DNA of 64,000 nt, taken from positions 496,001 through 560,000 of the forward strand of contig CADCSX010000023.1 in assembly GCA_902805475.1 (NCBI GenBank), read 5' to 3'. A model generated the notes under the pieces. It was not told the DNA's origin, ran no database searches, and saw only the letters and a list, made by a program, of their open reading frames with translations. The stretch's first letter is position 1. Each line of letters begins with the position of its first letter. This document shows, piece after piece, positions 13,488 through 24,692 of the stretch. The stretch is from Entonaema liquescens. Taxonomy: Eukaryota > Ascomycota > Sordariomycetes > Xylariales > Xylariaceae. Position numbers and translations under genes: made by a program.

Positions 13488-14698
13488 TCATCTCGATGGC
13501 GCCGCGGGCGGCTCCGGGGGTTTTTGCCCGTACACGCAGTAGAACGGTAGGTAAATGTGCGCCCTCGAGCGCAACACCGCTTTTCGTACGTTCACCAGGT
13601 AGACTTCGACCTCCTCTGGCGTCCAGTCGTAACCGTGGGTAAAAGGCCTGATGGCGAAGCCGTGTAGGCCGTCGTACATCATGTTCCGGCTATATAGGCC
13701 GATTTTTGACTGCTGTGGATCTTTGGGCCACGTTCCCAGCGGGGCTTTAAGAATGATCCTCTTGATATTGATGAAGCCCGCGTCCTTCAGCCACTGCTCG
13801 TAGTTCTCCAGGGCGGCCAGACAGTCGACGCCGAGAATCTTCATGGCGCCGGCGATTTTACCCAGGAATTCCGCGACGGGATCGTCTTCGCGCATCGTGT
13901 CGTCGTCGCATCCGATGCCGCATTTCAGATCTTGTAACTCGAACCAGCCGCCCGGCTTCAATGCCCTACAACCCGGTGGGTCAACCATCTTGCGGTGAGT
14001 ATAACAAAAGAAAAGAAAAGAAAAGAAAAGAAGAAAAAAACGTGTCGCTCTGTGTGTGAATATCTTACTTGAATACTTCTGCCATAAGTGCGGGCCAGTC
14101 TCGAATCGTAGATGCCATTTGACGAGCGTGAATGTAATCCAATGAATTTGCCGGCTGAAGCCACTCTTCCTCTACGTTGTCCACCAAGAACTGCACGTTA
14201 CGGGGAACCCATAAAGGTTGTATGGGGCTCAGATCTATCCCTAAGATTTCTGCATCTGGATACTCATCGCCCACTAGCCACGTTCGAAAAGCGAGTTTGT
14301 TAGTATGGAACCGGATCGCGTAACTTATAATTAAATTATTTTTTATTGATCGGGAACGCGCGCTTACTCTCTATCGCCCAGATGCCCGTCCCTGTGCCAA
14401 TATCAAGTACTGAGCGTGGGTTGTTAAGAGGCGCAAAATGTAGTTTGCTGTCGCATAGAAGCATGAACATGGCATGTTGCATATCCTCGCGTTCCTGCTC
14501 AGCATCGTCGTTGGGGAAGTGGTAACGTCCTTCTTGGTATTTGTGATAGCGTCGTGAGTTTTCGTATACATAATCGCGAACTTCATCGGACATGGATATG
14601 GAGTCGGCAGTAAGTGAAAGAGTATCGAATACATCTTCGTCTGTCGACACCGATAACATGGAATCGGCGTCGATCGGTGGTTGTTCTTCTCTATTCAT
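13488..14698 (-). CDS. LaeA-like SAM-dependent methyltransferase
   Basis: This is a predicted class I S-adenosylmethionine methyltransferase of the fungal LaeA/TAM-like family. Members include the LaeA regulator of secondary metabolism and many cluster enzymes. Exons: 14698-14368, 14273-14069 and 13965-13488, with GTAAGC and GTAAGA donors and TAG acceptors, giving 337 aa. After a disordered acidic N-terminus comes the family stretch with RYHKY and GRYHFPNDD. Motif I, SVLDIGTGTGIWAIE, lies at residues 96-110, followed by the acidic motif II IDLSPIQPLWVP. The typical F-K-A-L-K-P-G-G-W segment is rebuilt exactly across intron 2. The C-terminal GYDWTPEEVEVYLVNVRKA is also typical of the group. 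The length fits the family. It lies alone between two gene-poor stretches, with no visible biosynthetic cluster. Whether it is LaeA itself or one of many paralogues cannot be decided by eye. Confidence 0.85.
14005..14032. repeat. (AAAAG)n in methyltransferase intron 2
   Basis: About five AAAAG units lie inside the second intron of the methyltransferase gene (CTTTT on the coding strand) and form the pyrimidine-rich part of that intron. Confidence 0.8.
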
Positions 14699-17600
14699 CG
14701 TAGGCGATAACTCATCAGGGAAGATAGATTATTTACGTTGAGGTTGATGGTTTTATGATTGGTCTAGTTTTGACTTAATACAAGGTTGCAATGTCATAAA
14801 AGGAACACCATTAAACAAGAGGCTCTCCCTCTTTCTACGTAGATCGGGGGGGGAACTGCGGGAAGTATCTATGGTAGGGTTGGTGATCAATCATGACAAC
14901 GGATTGGTTCCAGCACGACGGAGAAAATCCCCGCCAAGATGGCGACCAATATCGAGACGGGGGATAATTGGCTATGGACGGAAGGGATCCCCGCTTGCTT
15001 GCAGATGGAGGGTGTCGAGACTTTCAATGAGATGCAAGCCGACCTTACCAAAAGTGAGGTGATGGTCACAATTCGGGGCCCCAAGAATAGGAACGCGCCG
15101 ACCCAAGCATGACCCATTGCGACCCAGCAATTTGGAACTGAGCGCAAGCGGCGCCTTTCTGTCGGTGAGAGAGACCTAGAGAGGACCTAGAGACCTAGTA
15201 GACCAGGTAGAGGAGACCAGGTAGAGGAGACCAGGTAGAGGAGACCAGGTAAAAACCAAACCCCGACCCTCGATTTGTACCCTACATAGTAAAGACCGTA
15301 AAGGGATAAGGACAAGAAAAGTCCAGGGCTTCCTTGCTTTCCATGTGTCCATTGTCCATTGTTGTCCAAGCTTTTGGCTTCCATGCTTCCAATACAGTGT
15401 ACGTATCAAATCGTATCAAATCAAGGGCGGAAGACAAGTAAGGAAGATGATAGGTCAGAAGAGATTCGACTCGTGAGATGTGAAAAATAATGGGGAGATA
15501 TATCAAACTTTATTGGAGCTACGTTTCACATGAATCCCGGTTCTACGGTACACATGTCGTACGAAATTTTGGGACAAGCTGGGGCTGCGGGCTTATGGGC
15601 TGCTTTTTTTGCTCGGGAAAGAAATAAAAGTAAGAAAAAAAGAAAAACCAAGAAGTTTTACGCCTTGGCCAGATTTGATGACCCAGTGGTGACCCAGATA
15701 CGTACCTCCCTAGAATACCCGGCTGCTCGGATAGACTTTTTAGTGGATTTTGCGGGCCTCGAATAAGGAAAAGGCTAGCCAAAACTCACTACATGCTACC
15801 AAAATATGTACCTAATGTAATGTACCATTACCTCTTTACCTCTTAAGCCACTTAAAGCTGCACTTGGACCACTTAGACCATTTATTAGACAAGGCAATAC
15901 TTAGCGACCTGCCTTAAATAGATATTCCGTACTACGTTGAAGCGCATGAATAATTAATTGAAGCATTAAAGCATTGAGAAATAAAAAAGACATGATGATA
16001 ATGATATGATCGGTAAAGAATGATTTAATTATGGATATCTTCGGTATGTAATGTCGGCGTTATATACTTTTTGTTATGTACCGACCCAGTTGACCCGTCC
16101 GTATGGTAAAGAGCTTATGCTGTGTCACCGTGGCGTGACCGAATTGGAACGCTTGCTTGGGACGATACCATGCATCTGTTAGGTTCCGGAACGGCGGGAG
16201 CGACTCTTATGCGTTTGATGATTAGGTAGTATAAACCTTTTCTATTTGGTAATCGATCGAAAGTAAAATGTTACCCTCCTCTACGTAATAACTTCTACGT
16301 AATAACTCGTTTTTCTTCTTCACTTTCTCCAAAAAACTAAAAATGAAAAACAAATACTAACTATGACGATTAACCAAAGAAAAATTAAGAAACTACTTTA
16401 TTTATCGAACCATTTTTGCGGGAACGAATTAATAGTTTGTAATGCCCGTAATGTTACAAGTGCGCACGGCTCATCATAATGCTCTCGTGCCCTTAATATC
16501 TAAGTTACTTATAGCTATTAATAGCTGAGCTACACGGCGCGGCAGGGCGGCAAGGCGAGCTGATGGGCTTGGAATAAGTTATAGGTTATAATAGCTGTTC
16601 CACCCCTTTGCCTTACCAGAGCCCGGTTTCGAGAAAATAAAATCGGAAACAAGGAAAAAAAAAGAAAAAAAAGGAAAAAGGATAGATGCCTAAAAGATGG
16701 GACTCTGGAAAAGACGATATACATACCGTTTACATACTATCCCACAAAATGCTGATAATTGACTGGAACTCCTGAAATGCCACCCTCCCTTTTCTCTCAT
16801 CCCCAACTAGCGACACCCAAACTATCGGGTCCAAACAAGCCCAGATGGTAAAATACGCAGACCGCTATCATTCCCGCTTCTTCAAATCCTTTACGATCCC
16901 CATTAGCCAATGATCATGTCAGACGAACGAGATGAAATGCTAATTGGCTGGTGAGGGCTGACTTGCAGATCGCCCGTCTCAGCCCCCATGTTACAGTTTT
17001 GATGACGACTGACCAAGGGAACTACATCACCCGCGGGATGAGATACCATGAATTCCTTGGGCCCGTGGAGGGACGGCTGCTACCCTACTGCATGTGGTGG
17101 TTGCAGAGGCCATTAGATAAATCCTATCTTTGAACATTATATCATATTAAATCCTCTATCGAGGCTCCAAATTGCGAAGCGATCGACCGCGGCATAAAAA
17201 CTAAAATGCAAAGAAAATAAGAATTACAACTTCAACGTCCGAATCGGCATTTGCGTGTTGCCATGTTACAATGTACGGTCGTTGGATATGCCTCCACGTA
17301 GCTGTCGATTAAGACGTGGTCTATATGCCACGTCAAAGCCCCTTTCCCCATCCCATCCCATCACCGCCCTCGTTGTCACGATAAGTTACGCGTTGATCGA
17401 CCTTCCTACGACAACGTCGACCTATTAAGAAGCAATACGCTGAGCGGAAGCAGCCGCCTGCGAGTCATAAGAACACCTATACTGAAGCTATTGTCGTTCA
17501 TTAGCTAGGGCAGACCGCCTAGGTACTTAAGAAGAAGAATTTAACAACATTCGGGTGCAGATATTGGATTGGATTGGTGCGTTGCCTTTGTGAGGGATTC

Positions 17601-18731
17601 TAGCTGTCTACAACGTAACCTATGGTCCACGGGATAGAAGCCAGAAACCACGACGTCAGTATCTGCAGAGCTATACTAATATGACGATATTTTGTATTTT
17701 CGACGTCAGCATTCTGTATTTGCCTATTTTCCAGCCCAACTATCGTGGAATCCCTAGGCTTGGGCTTTCTCGGCTGACAGCTACGCGGTAGTTTGTACCC
17801 TCTGCTTCCTCTCTTTAGATAGAACACGCCGACTGGATGTGTATGAATTTACCACTGTTACTAATACTCTACCCAGAAACACGGTAGCTTAGGGGCTCAA
17901 CACACAAAACCAACCTATAAAATCCCAAAGACAACACTAGAATCCGAATTAGGGCTACCGTATCCTAACCTCTCACATGCAACCAGATAAGCGACTCCAA
18001 AGCCCGACCTTCTCACGTACGACGCAGTAGAAGACAAGGTATCTCTCTATCTGGCCGTGAAAGAAACGCCGACTAGACAGGGGGCATTTTACGCCAACGC
18101 GGAGAACAGCCGAGTAACCTACCCTAAAGCAACTAGGTCAGGTTAGGTTATTACCACCTACAATCTCGGCTCTGCTCCACGCTTCTCGGAAACGATCACA
18201 CGTGGCCTACGCGACCATAAACCAGAAGGGGAGCTCCGCTCCCGTAGCCACGCTATCGAGATGTTGCAATGGCTCAATAATACATATCTACTCGCCTGAC
18301 TAACTCACCGCTTTTCGTTATTCGACCAAGGATAATTGAATATCGAACCGGGGTGCAAGTTGTAATAGGTAAGTAAGGCTCTATATTACTACAGACGTCG
18401 TGCCCGATAAACTCCACCGTACATACAGATATTGATAAATACCACATGTCTCGCCGGGGGCATATCCTCGACACCCGGCAAATGCTGACGCGGGGGATGC
18501 CGCCTCGTCCTCCTTCGGCTATAGCTAGCGCTAACCTGTTCTAATCTATGGATCCATCCACCTTCGTTGACCGTAGCCGCCTCTCCATACGGCACTTTTG
18601 ATACGCCTCGTCATAATAATTAGGGACTGTTTAAACTGATTATCAACGCATTATCTCGCTACGAACCTCGACGAAAATATATCATTAGAATAATATGTCC
18701 CGCGAATGTAGTCGTATAAAGTGATATTGAA
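14699..18731. other. gene-free intergenic region
   Basis: Four kilobases have no supportable gene. Frames at 14871-15506, 15530-15782, 16530-16724 and 17600-17827 are low-complexity or random. A tandem repeat lies at 15201-15250. Poly-A-rich and TA-rich patches are frequent, and 15780-16550 is especially AT-rich. Confidence 0.5.
15201..15250. repeat. 14-nt tandem repeat, about 3.6 copies
   Basis: The unit GACCAGGTAGAGGA starts at 15201, 15215, 15229 and 15243 with perfect identity; the last copy is partial. Preceding GACCTAGAGACCTAG units look like diverged copies. Confidence 0.85.
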
Positions 18732-21700
18732 TTATTGGTCATCTGCTGTTATGGCATTACTGTCCACTGGTGGTTCATCTTCTGGGCTTCGTTTGAGCTC
18801 ACGGAGTTCGCCACTATCATAGGATCCAGATTTTCTTAATCGACTAGCCCTTTCGGAAATATCTGGTGAAGCCGGCTCTGCTTGGCTGGGTGCTGCAACT
18901 GGAATCATTAGCGAATCCTGCACCGTAATTTCGTCATCCTGGAAGCCGTCTGTTGGGACTTGGTGTTGCATCATGTGTACTTCCTCAGCGAGGCGCGCGC
19001 TCAGGGGCGGCCTTTTATTATCCCTACTTGAACTAGCAAATTGACTCTCTGCAGTCGCAGACCCGCGCTTCATTGTTCCGATTTGTTGTTCGAGCGCTTG
19101 TAAGTCTTCGTAGCCTCCTTGTATTGGGAGAATTTCAAGCTCGGGATATTCCAAGTGTCCGTCTAGTTTCTGTCGGGCACGATATGCTTCTGAGGAAGGC
19201 CGATGTATAGTGCTTTGGACAACCTTGCTCAGTCCGTCTTTTACAGCTTTGCCGATTTGGGCGGATAAGCTTCGTGTAGGAGCAATGTGCCCTTTCGACG
19301 ATGGCTCGCTGGGTTTGTCCGTAGACCATGTTGCACCATTATCATTGGATTTTGCTCTCACTGCGAAATCCCTCGGGATCACATTATCTTCTTCTCCTGC
19401 TGGACCTGTTCTTTGTTGACGTGTATGTGACGGCCATCTTGCCCATGATGCAGGAGGTGTCCGGAGCCTCCAAATAACGCGGCTTTGTGGTTCCGCCTTT
19501 GGTTCTTCTTGGGGCTTCAAGCCTTGATCATTCATTAAGCTTACCCATTCTCTGAGGACCGTGCTGGATAGATCTGATTGCTGACTACTGTTGTTTTCGT
19601 GGCGAGATGGTGGCCGGAGAGTTGAACCAAATTCCTTTCTTGGTTTTTGGTGAAGGCCTTGATCAATATGAGTAGTCTTATGGTATCCCATGGGCCCTAA
19701 AGAAACTCCTCCCTGTTGACTTCTGGGGGTATCTCTGTAGAACATAGATGACTGTCGCTGCGTATCATCGGAGTTTGCAACATCTTCAGGTTCCTAACCT
19801 AGAGACGAGGCCACTTGCTGTTCAATAACATCGCTTTTGCTAGGGTCCTGTTGGCTAAGGCGAGCATTTCCAGCATCTTGGTTCGTTGTACTATCACACT
19901 CGGCGGTATGAACACCAAATTGTCGTATATCTTGAGTTTGGTCTTTTATTTTCCCGGTAATCGGTAAATGTAGCTTAGCTAGTATGGAGTTTTTAGAAAT
20001 GATTGAAGTTCTGGTTCTAGGTTCGCTAAATTCCTCTCGGAACTTGCTAACCATTGGAGTGCTAGTATCGCGGCGGAGATAGGCTCGTCTAAACCGTTTT
20101 TCAATCGATCTAAGCTCGGTTTCTCGTTGTCTAAAACTTGCTGTATCCGAAACAGCGGCCGAATGGGTATCTGCCGTAGGACGCTGCAGCTGTCTAGTTC
20201 CATGCAAGGTAGCTATGTCTAATGCCGAGGCATCGTTAGGAGCAGTCTTGTATGAGCTGACGTCTGACGTCCCAGCATCCGTCGCACGACTAGATATGAA
20301 CCCTAGGCATTCATGTTAGACATTATGGAAATATTCAACATAACAGACAGACCCACGATTAAATCCCAAGAATGGAGCAACCGTCTTCCGGCCTCCCAGA
20401 AGTTCCACCAAGTTCAGCCGTGATTCTTTTGCCGCAGTCTGGCAACTGTTGGGTCTAGTACTGTATCGTGAAGACGTGTAAAAGGACGAATGGGTTTCTT
20501 GGGCCTGATTAGTTGCTTTTGAGATTCGATGGTCGAAGACATCACCAGATCCCCCCATGGGCTGCAACTTGCTAAGCCGGTCGCCTAGTGTCCCAACTTG
20601 GTTGATCCTCATGTCTACACTTGACTTGCGTGGTCGTACTTCCGATGGACCATCCCGCATTACAGCCAATCCGCCTAAGGTATTCTGAGAGCCACTAATG
20701 CCAGAGGTCTTTGAAACAGCCCGATGCACCATACCGCTCGCCTTTCTACTTGGTGCCGCCGATGCTGATTGCAACTCTTGGCTCCGTAACCATGTATCTA
20801 ACGTTGAATCATAGTTGGAGCTTGTATCGTCAGGAACTCCACTATAAAGGCTTTCGGAGTTTTCCTCGTTATCTTGGATATGTTGCTGGATTTCACCTAG
20901 GGATAGTTCATCGCGGGCTGTATCCTTGTCTCGCTCTTTGCTTGCCACGGACTGTTTATTGTGGACTGAATTGTCTTCAAGCCGGTCGGTGTATCCATCT
21001 TCTCTATCAACTATGCCACCTTGAGTGCTCATTTCGGCGAGCTCGTAAGTTTCGTCCTGTTTGACGGGCTCGGGTACTCCAATATATCTTGCAAGTTGTT
21101 CGGCGCTATAAGAAAGCCTCCATGAGCAAAGAGATTCCGAGCCTCTAGCGCTCGGAATATGGACGGGGTTAACTGAGGGAGGAGGGAAATCGTGGTAAGG
21201 AGCTGCGCTCCTTCACGACTCCGCGACTTTCCAGAACTACGTCCTCGTGAGAGCGAGAGGCTAGGCCGGAACCAGGATAGCTACACCGGCGAAGGGAAAT
21301 TCCCGGTTGAGAACTGCTGGTTGGAAGAGCAAGAACCACATCAGCCGAAGAGCCATATCTATTGTCCTGAGGACTAGTTTCGTTCACATCCAAGACACAG
21401 AATTCTATATTGTCACGCGGCCCGCCACGAGGGAGTTCGACTTTAGCAATGCCGTTCTGCTTCGCTTCTTCGGTATTTCCCGCTTTTGTCTCAACTTCTT
21501 CTCGCTCTTCTTCGCTTTTCAATTCCTCTTGGATTCTCTTTCGCATTAGTCTCCTCAACTCGGCACGCCGTGCGATCTCTTCGTCACTGGTGCCTAGGGA
21601 TTGCTGCGAATGTCTTTTCGACTCAGACTTCTGAGATAAGCGCCTAATAAGCCTGGTTCTAATGGCCCCTAGAGTACCCGTGCTGGAGTTTCTAGTGCTC

Positions 21701-21954
21701 CGTACAAGTTCATCGTCGTCAGAATCATCGATTTCGAGGATTGTAGGATCCACCGTAGCTTCTGGTATTTGATTATGTAGAAGTGATGGTGTCTCTGTAC
21801 CCATAGGCGCTGGCGAAGGCAGCTGAGTCTCCGATGGATGGAATTGTGGACTTGGTAACTTCACACGCGGTGGACGGGTTGGAAGTTCGAATATATCCTG
21901 GCTGGGTTCTTGGCCTGCAGCCCGCCGGGAACGATAGCAACAGAAAATGGACAT
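18732..21954 (-). CDS. large disordered protein with internal TAG
   Basis: I do not recognise the family. The start is the ATG at 21954 (MSIFCCYRSRR). Proposed exons are 21954-21285, 21172-20357 and 20302-18732; the phases agree at both junctions. The first intron has a GTAGCT donor and a CCTCCCTCAG acceptor, the second a GTGGGT donor and a CCTAG acceptor. Joined, the frame spans 1018 sense codons but contains one TAG at 19794-19796 (codon 665). The 353 codons after it stay open to TAA at 18732. The protein is Ser/Glu/Arg-rich and mostly disordered. It has a short charged helix near residues 165-205 (RRAELRRLMRKRIQEELKSE) and a W-R-L-S-Y segment in exon 2. Either the gene ends at the TAG (664 aa) or the TAG is a recent nonsense mutation, a sequencing error or a readthrough site. 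The first intron is the least certain part; a frameshift near 21190 is the alternative. Confidence 0.55.
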
Positions 21955-24535
21955 CTTAGATAGTGACCAATTGGGAGCGAATGGATTTAGGTTAATATCT
22001 GTCGTGGATTTCCAAGAAACGCTCTGCAGCCATGTAGCCAAAGTTGGATAGAGAACCAGCAACTAACATTGAGCTGGATAGATTCGATACATCTCGTGTC
22101 GGACCATTCAACTTTACTTCAGATCCCCCAGATACAAACATGCATATATAAGTACATCATAGGTGGCTCTTTCCAAGGTGGGCTTTATTGTCTAGTAGTC
22201 ACCATCTGATAGCGGATTCGAGGAAAGGGCTGGACTTGCTGAAACTCGCGTATGTGATTCCCCCTTATTGCAGCAGCACAATCAAGTACATGTACCTAAT
22301 ATGAATATTATACCTAGGTACCTAGGTACCAGTCGGAACAGCGTGTCGTCGTCTTGCTTCTCTATAATCTCTATTATTTCCACTCAATATACCTAATGCA
22401 TAGGTAACTGTGCCATATATCTTAGGTATTGATTCAAAGCGAGGGTTAGATCATGAGAGGAATAGTTTATAATAATCCGGAAGGTGTAGTGAATGGATCC
22501 AGTATAAGAAGAAAGCAACAGTGCTGCCAACGTTATTAAATTCGCTTCTCATTTACCAGCTCTCTTCTCCTCTTGACCTGTTTCGTAACATTGGGCCATG
22601 AATATATTAACTTAACTATCCTTCTCTCACAGTATAATACCGTAATGAGTCTATCTATAAGCCGGATATATTTCCATGTACATCATATGCCTTGTAAGTC
22701 ATGTTTACGAGGCACCATTTGACTGTCAACGTGCAAGATGTTTTTTTTTTTTTTTTACCGTAGTAAAATTAGCATGGTTTATTGCTAGCTCTTCCCAAAT
22801 GCTACATATTCTACGCTTGCAGGTTAAATCTATGTCGTGTAGAGCTCTACGTTTTAACGACTAAGTATAAATATATAAATCGATAACAAGATTACCTATA
22901 GGTAGTGTCTTAAATTAGCATGCTCGTAATCCATTACCTACCTCTTGCTATAAGTGCCCAGGACATACATTCGCAATATAAAAAGTATCTCTATAGTTAA
23001 ACATTTTCTATAGGCAAGCATCGATGAACTCTGCTTGAATGTCGTAAGATCTTGATCGCGAATTTTCCAATTGATACCTCCAGATAATCTGTGTTGTCCC
23101 CAGCTATATTCACCAGATTCTTATCTTATCTATACTAAAATCTGACGGGAATAACACGAAATGCAGGTTTACCTATTGCAGAACTTTAAAAATGAAGAAT
23201 GAAGAGAAGCCTCAAACCTTCGTGTAGGTTCCATTAAACTTTTTGCATCGGACGTAGGTAAAATAAGATATACGCCATGGACAGACTAGCTGTCAATTGA
23301 CTACGATAGAACAACAAAATTGACGTATCGATGTTGATTTTAGCAACTGTCTAGTGCTTCGATGCGGCTGTTGCCTGACCACTGAGATAACGCACAGGCT
23401 TACTTAGGTGGTAATTAGCTCGGGAGTAGCTTGCGAACTAATACGACTCAAGCATGAAGGAATGTAACGGGGCACTGGAACCGGGACCGATCGGTGCTAT
23501 TGTATGCATCCAGGATACTGGTTCGGCCGAAACGGCAATGATTGGGGTAGTATGCGGAACAAGGGTCGTAGATTGATGCCATTGACACCTGGGATTTTCA
23601 CATATCTTACCTGCGAAGGATTATTTGGACCGTCTAGTTCGTCTAGTTTTTGAATGTGTAAGATATCGGGTCGGGAGCCGAGTTGCGTCGCCCGGAGAAA
23701 CAAACCATACACTATGGACATACTGCAGACATGATTTTATAGACAACCTGTACAAATCGGCGAATCGTTTTAGTGGCTCGCTACATGATTTGCTAATGGA
23801 ACCCCCAGAACCCCGAGTCCGCAGATGGAGAAGGACCTGATGTATCCAATAGGTACAAGTAGACAGCTCGCAATTTCACGTGTTACAGAACAAATAAGCA
23901 GAACAATGTACAGGATGTAAAGGATGTATATTATTGTACCGAACTATCAAGTGGAAGGCGTGCTGCAACTTGTTTCTACATGAGGTATTAACAATCACAT
24001 GTACCTGACCTAAGACATGCAAGACGTTGAACCTTATCTCACTGCTTACTTAGCTATGAGGGGCACAGTGGGAGAGTAGGAAGGTACCTAGACAGGGGAT
24101 TCTACCAGCCTCAACGTCTCAACCAAGTCAACCTAACGGATGCTAAGGAAGCGATGGAGTATTGATGGAGTATTTGCTCCCCCCCCGCTTTCGGACCCTG
24201 AAAGCATCCTGTTGGATAGAGCTAGCGATTGTTAGTGGCTCCTGTTTGGTTCTGTTTGGTCAACTCATAGCACGACAACAGAGAGAAAAAATTGTTAACC
24301 CCTCATCGACCCTCATTGACCTGCAACTGCGTTTTTCTATTGAGCTCACATAAGAACCCCACCTTCACCGCTTACTTTTTTGCTTACGTCTTTTATGAAT
24401 CCTTCTTCTTCCTCTTGTCATCCTCTTTTTCCTTAAATTCTTCTTCCTTCTCCCCAAAAGACTGTTGTCATACATCAATTGACCCAACCCTCTTAACATA
24501 TAGAGAGTTGGAAGTAGCAGCAGTCTGTTCTTCTC
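21955..24535. other. intergenic, upstream of two divergent genes
   Basis: No gene is supported. The region separates the divergent disordered-protein gene and methionine synthase. It contains poly-T at 22740-22756, a doubled TACCTAGGTA palindrome at 22311-22330, and AT-rich DNA from 22640 to 23400. Frames at 23497-23840 are random in composition. The C/T-rich DNA from about 24360 to 24535 is probably the methionine synthase promoter and leader. Confidence 0.5.
22311..22330. repeat. doubled TACCTAGGTA palindrome
   Basis: The sequence TACCTAGGTACCTAGGTACC is two overlapping copies of the palindrome that recurs through the intergenic DNA of this window. Confidence 0.85.
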
Positions 24536-24671
24536 GTAAGTCTAGACCTTACTCTCTGCTCTACTCTACTCTGCTCTGCTCTGCTCTGCACTCCAGACAG
24601 AAAGAATTAAAAAATAAAAATAAAAAAATAAACATCTCTAACGTCGTTAAAGAAAGTTTCTTTTCTCCCAG
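24536..24671 (+). other. probable 5'-leader intron of methionine synthase
   Basis: A consensus donor GTAAGT at 24536 is matched by a CTAAC branch point near 24637 and a pyrimidine-rich acceptor TTTTCTCCCAG ending at 24671, 21 nt before the start codon. The 136-nt interval includes a CTCTACTCTGCTCTG-type repeat. The intron is inferred from its signals only. Confidence 0.55.
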
Positions 24672-24692
24672 ATACCTCGAACCACTGTCAAG

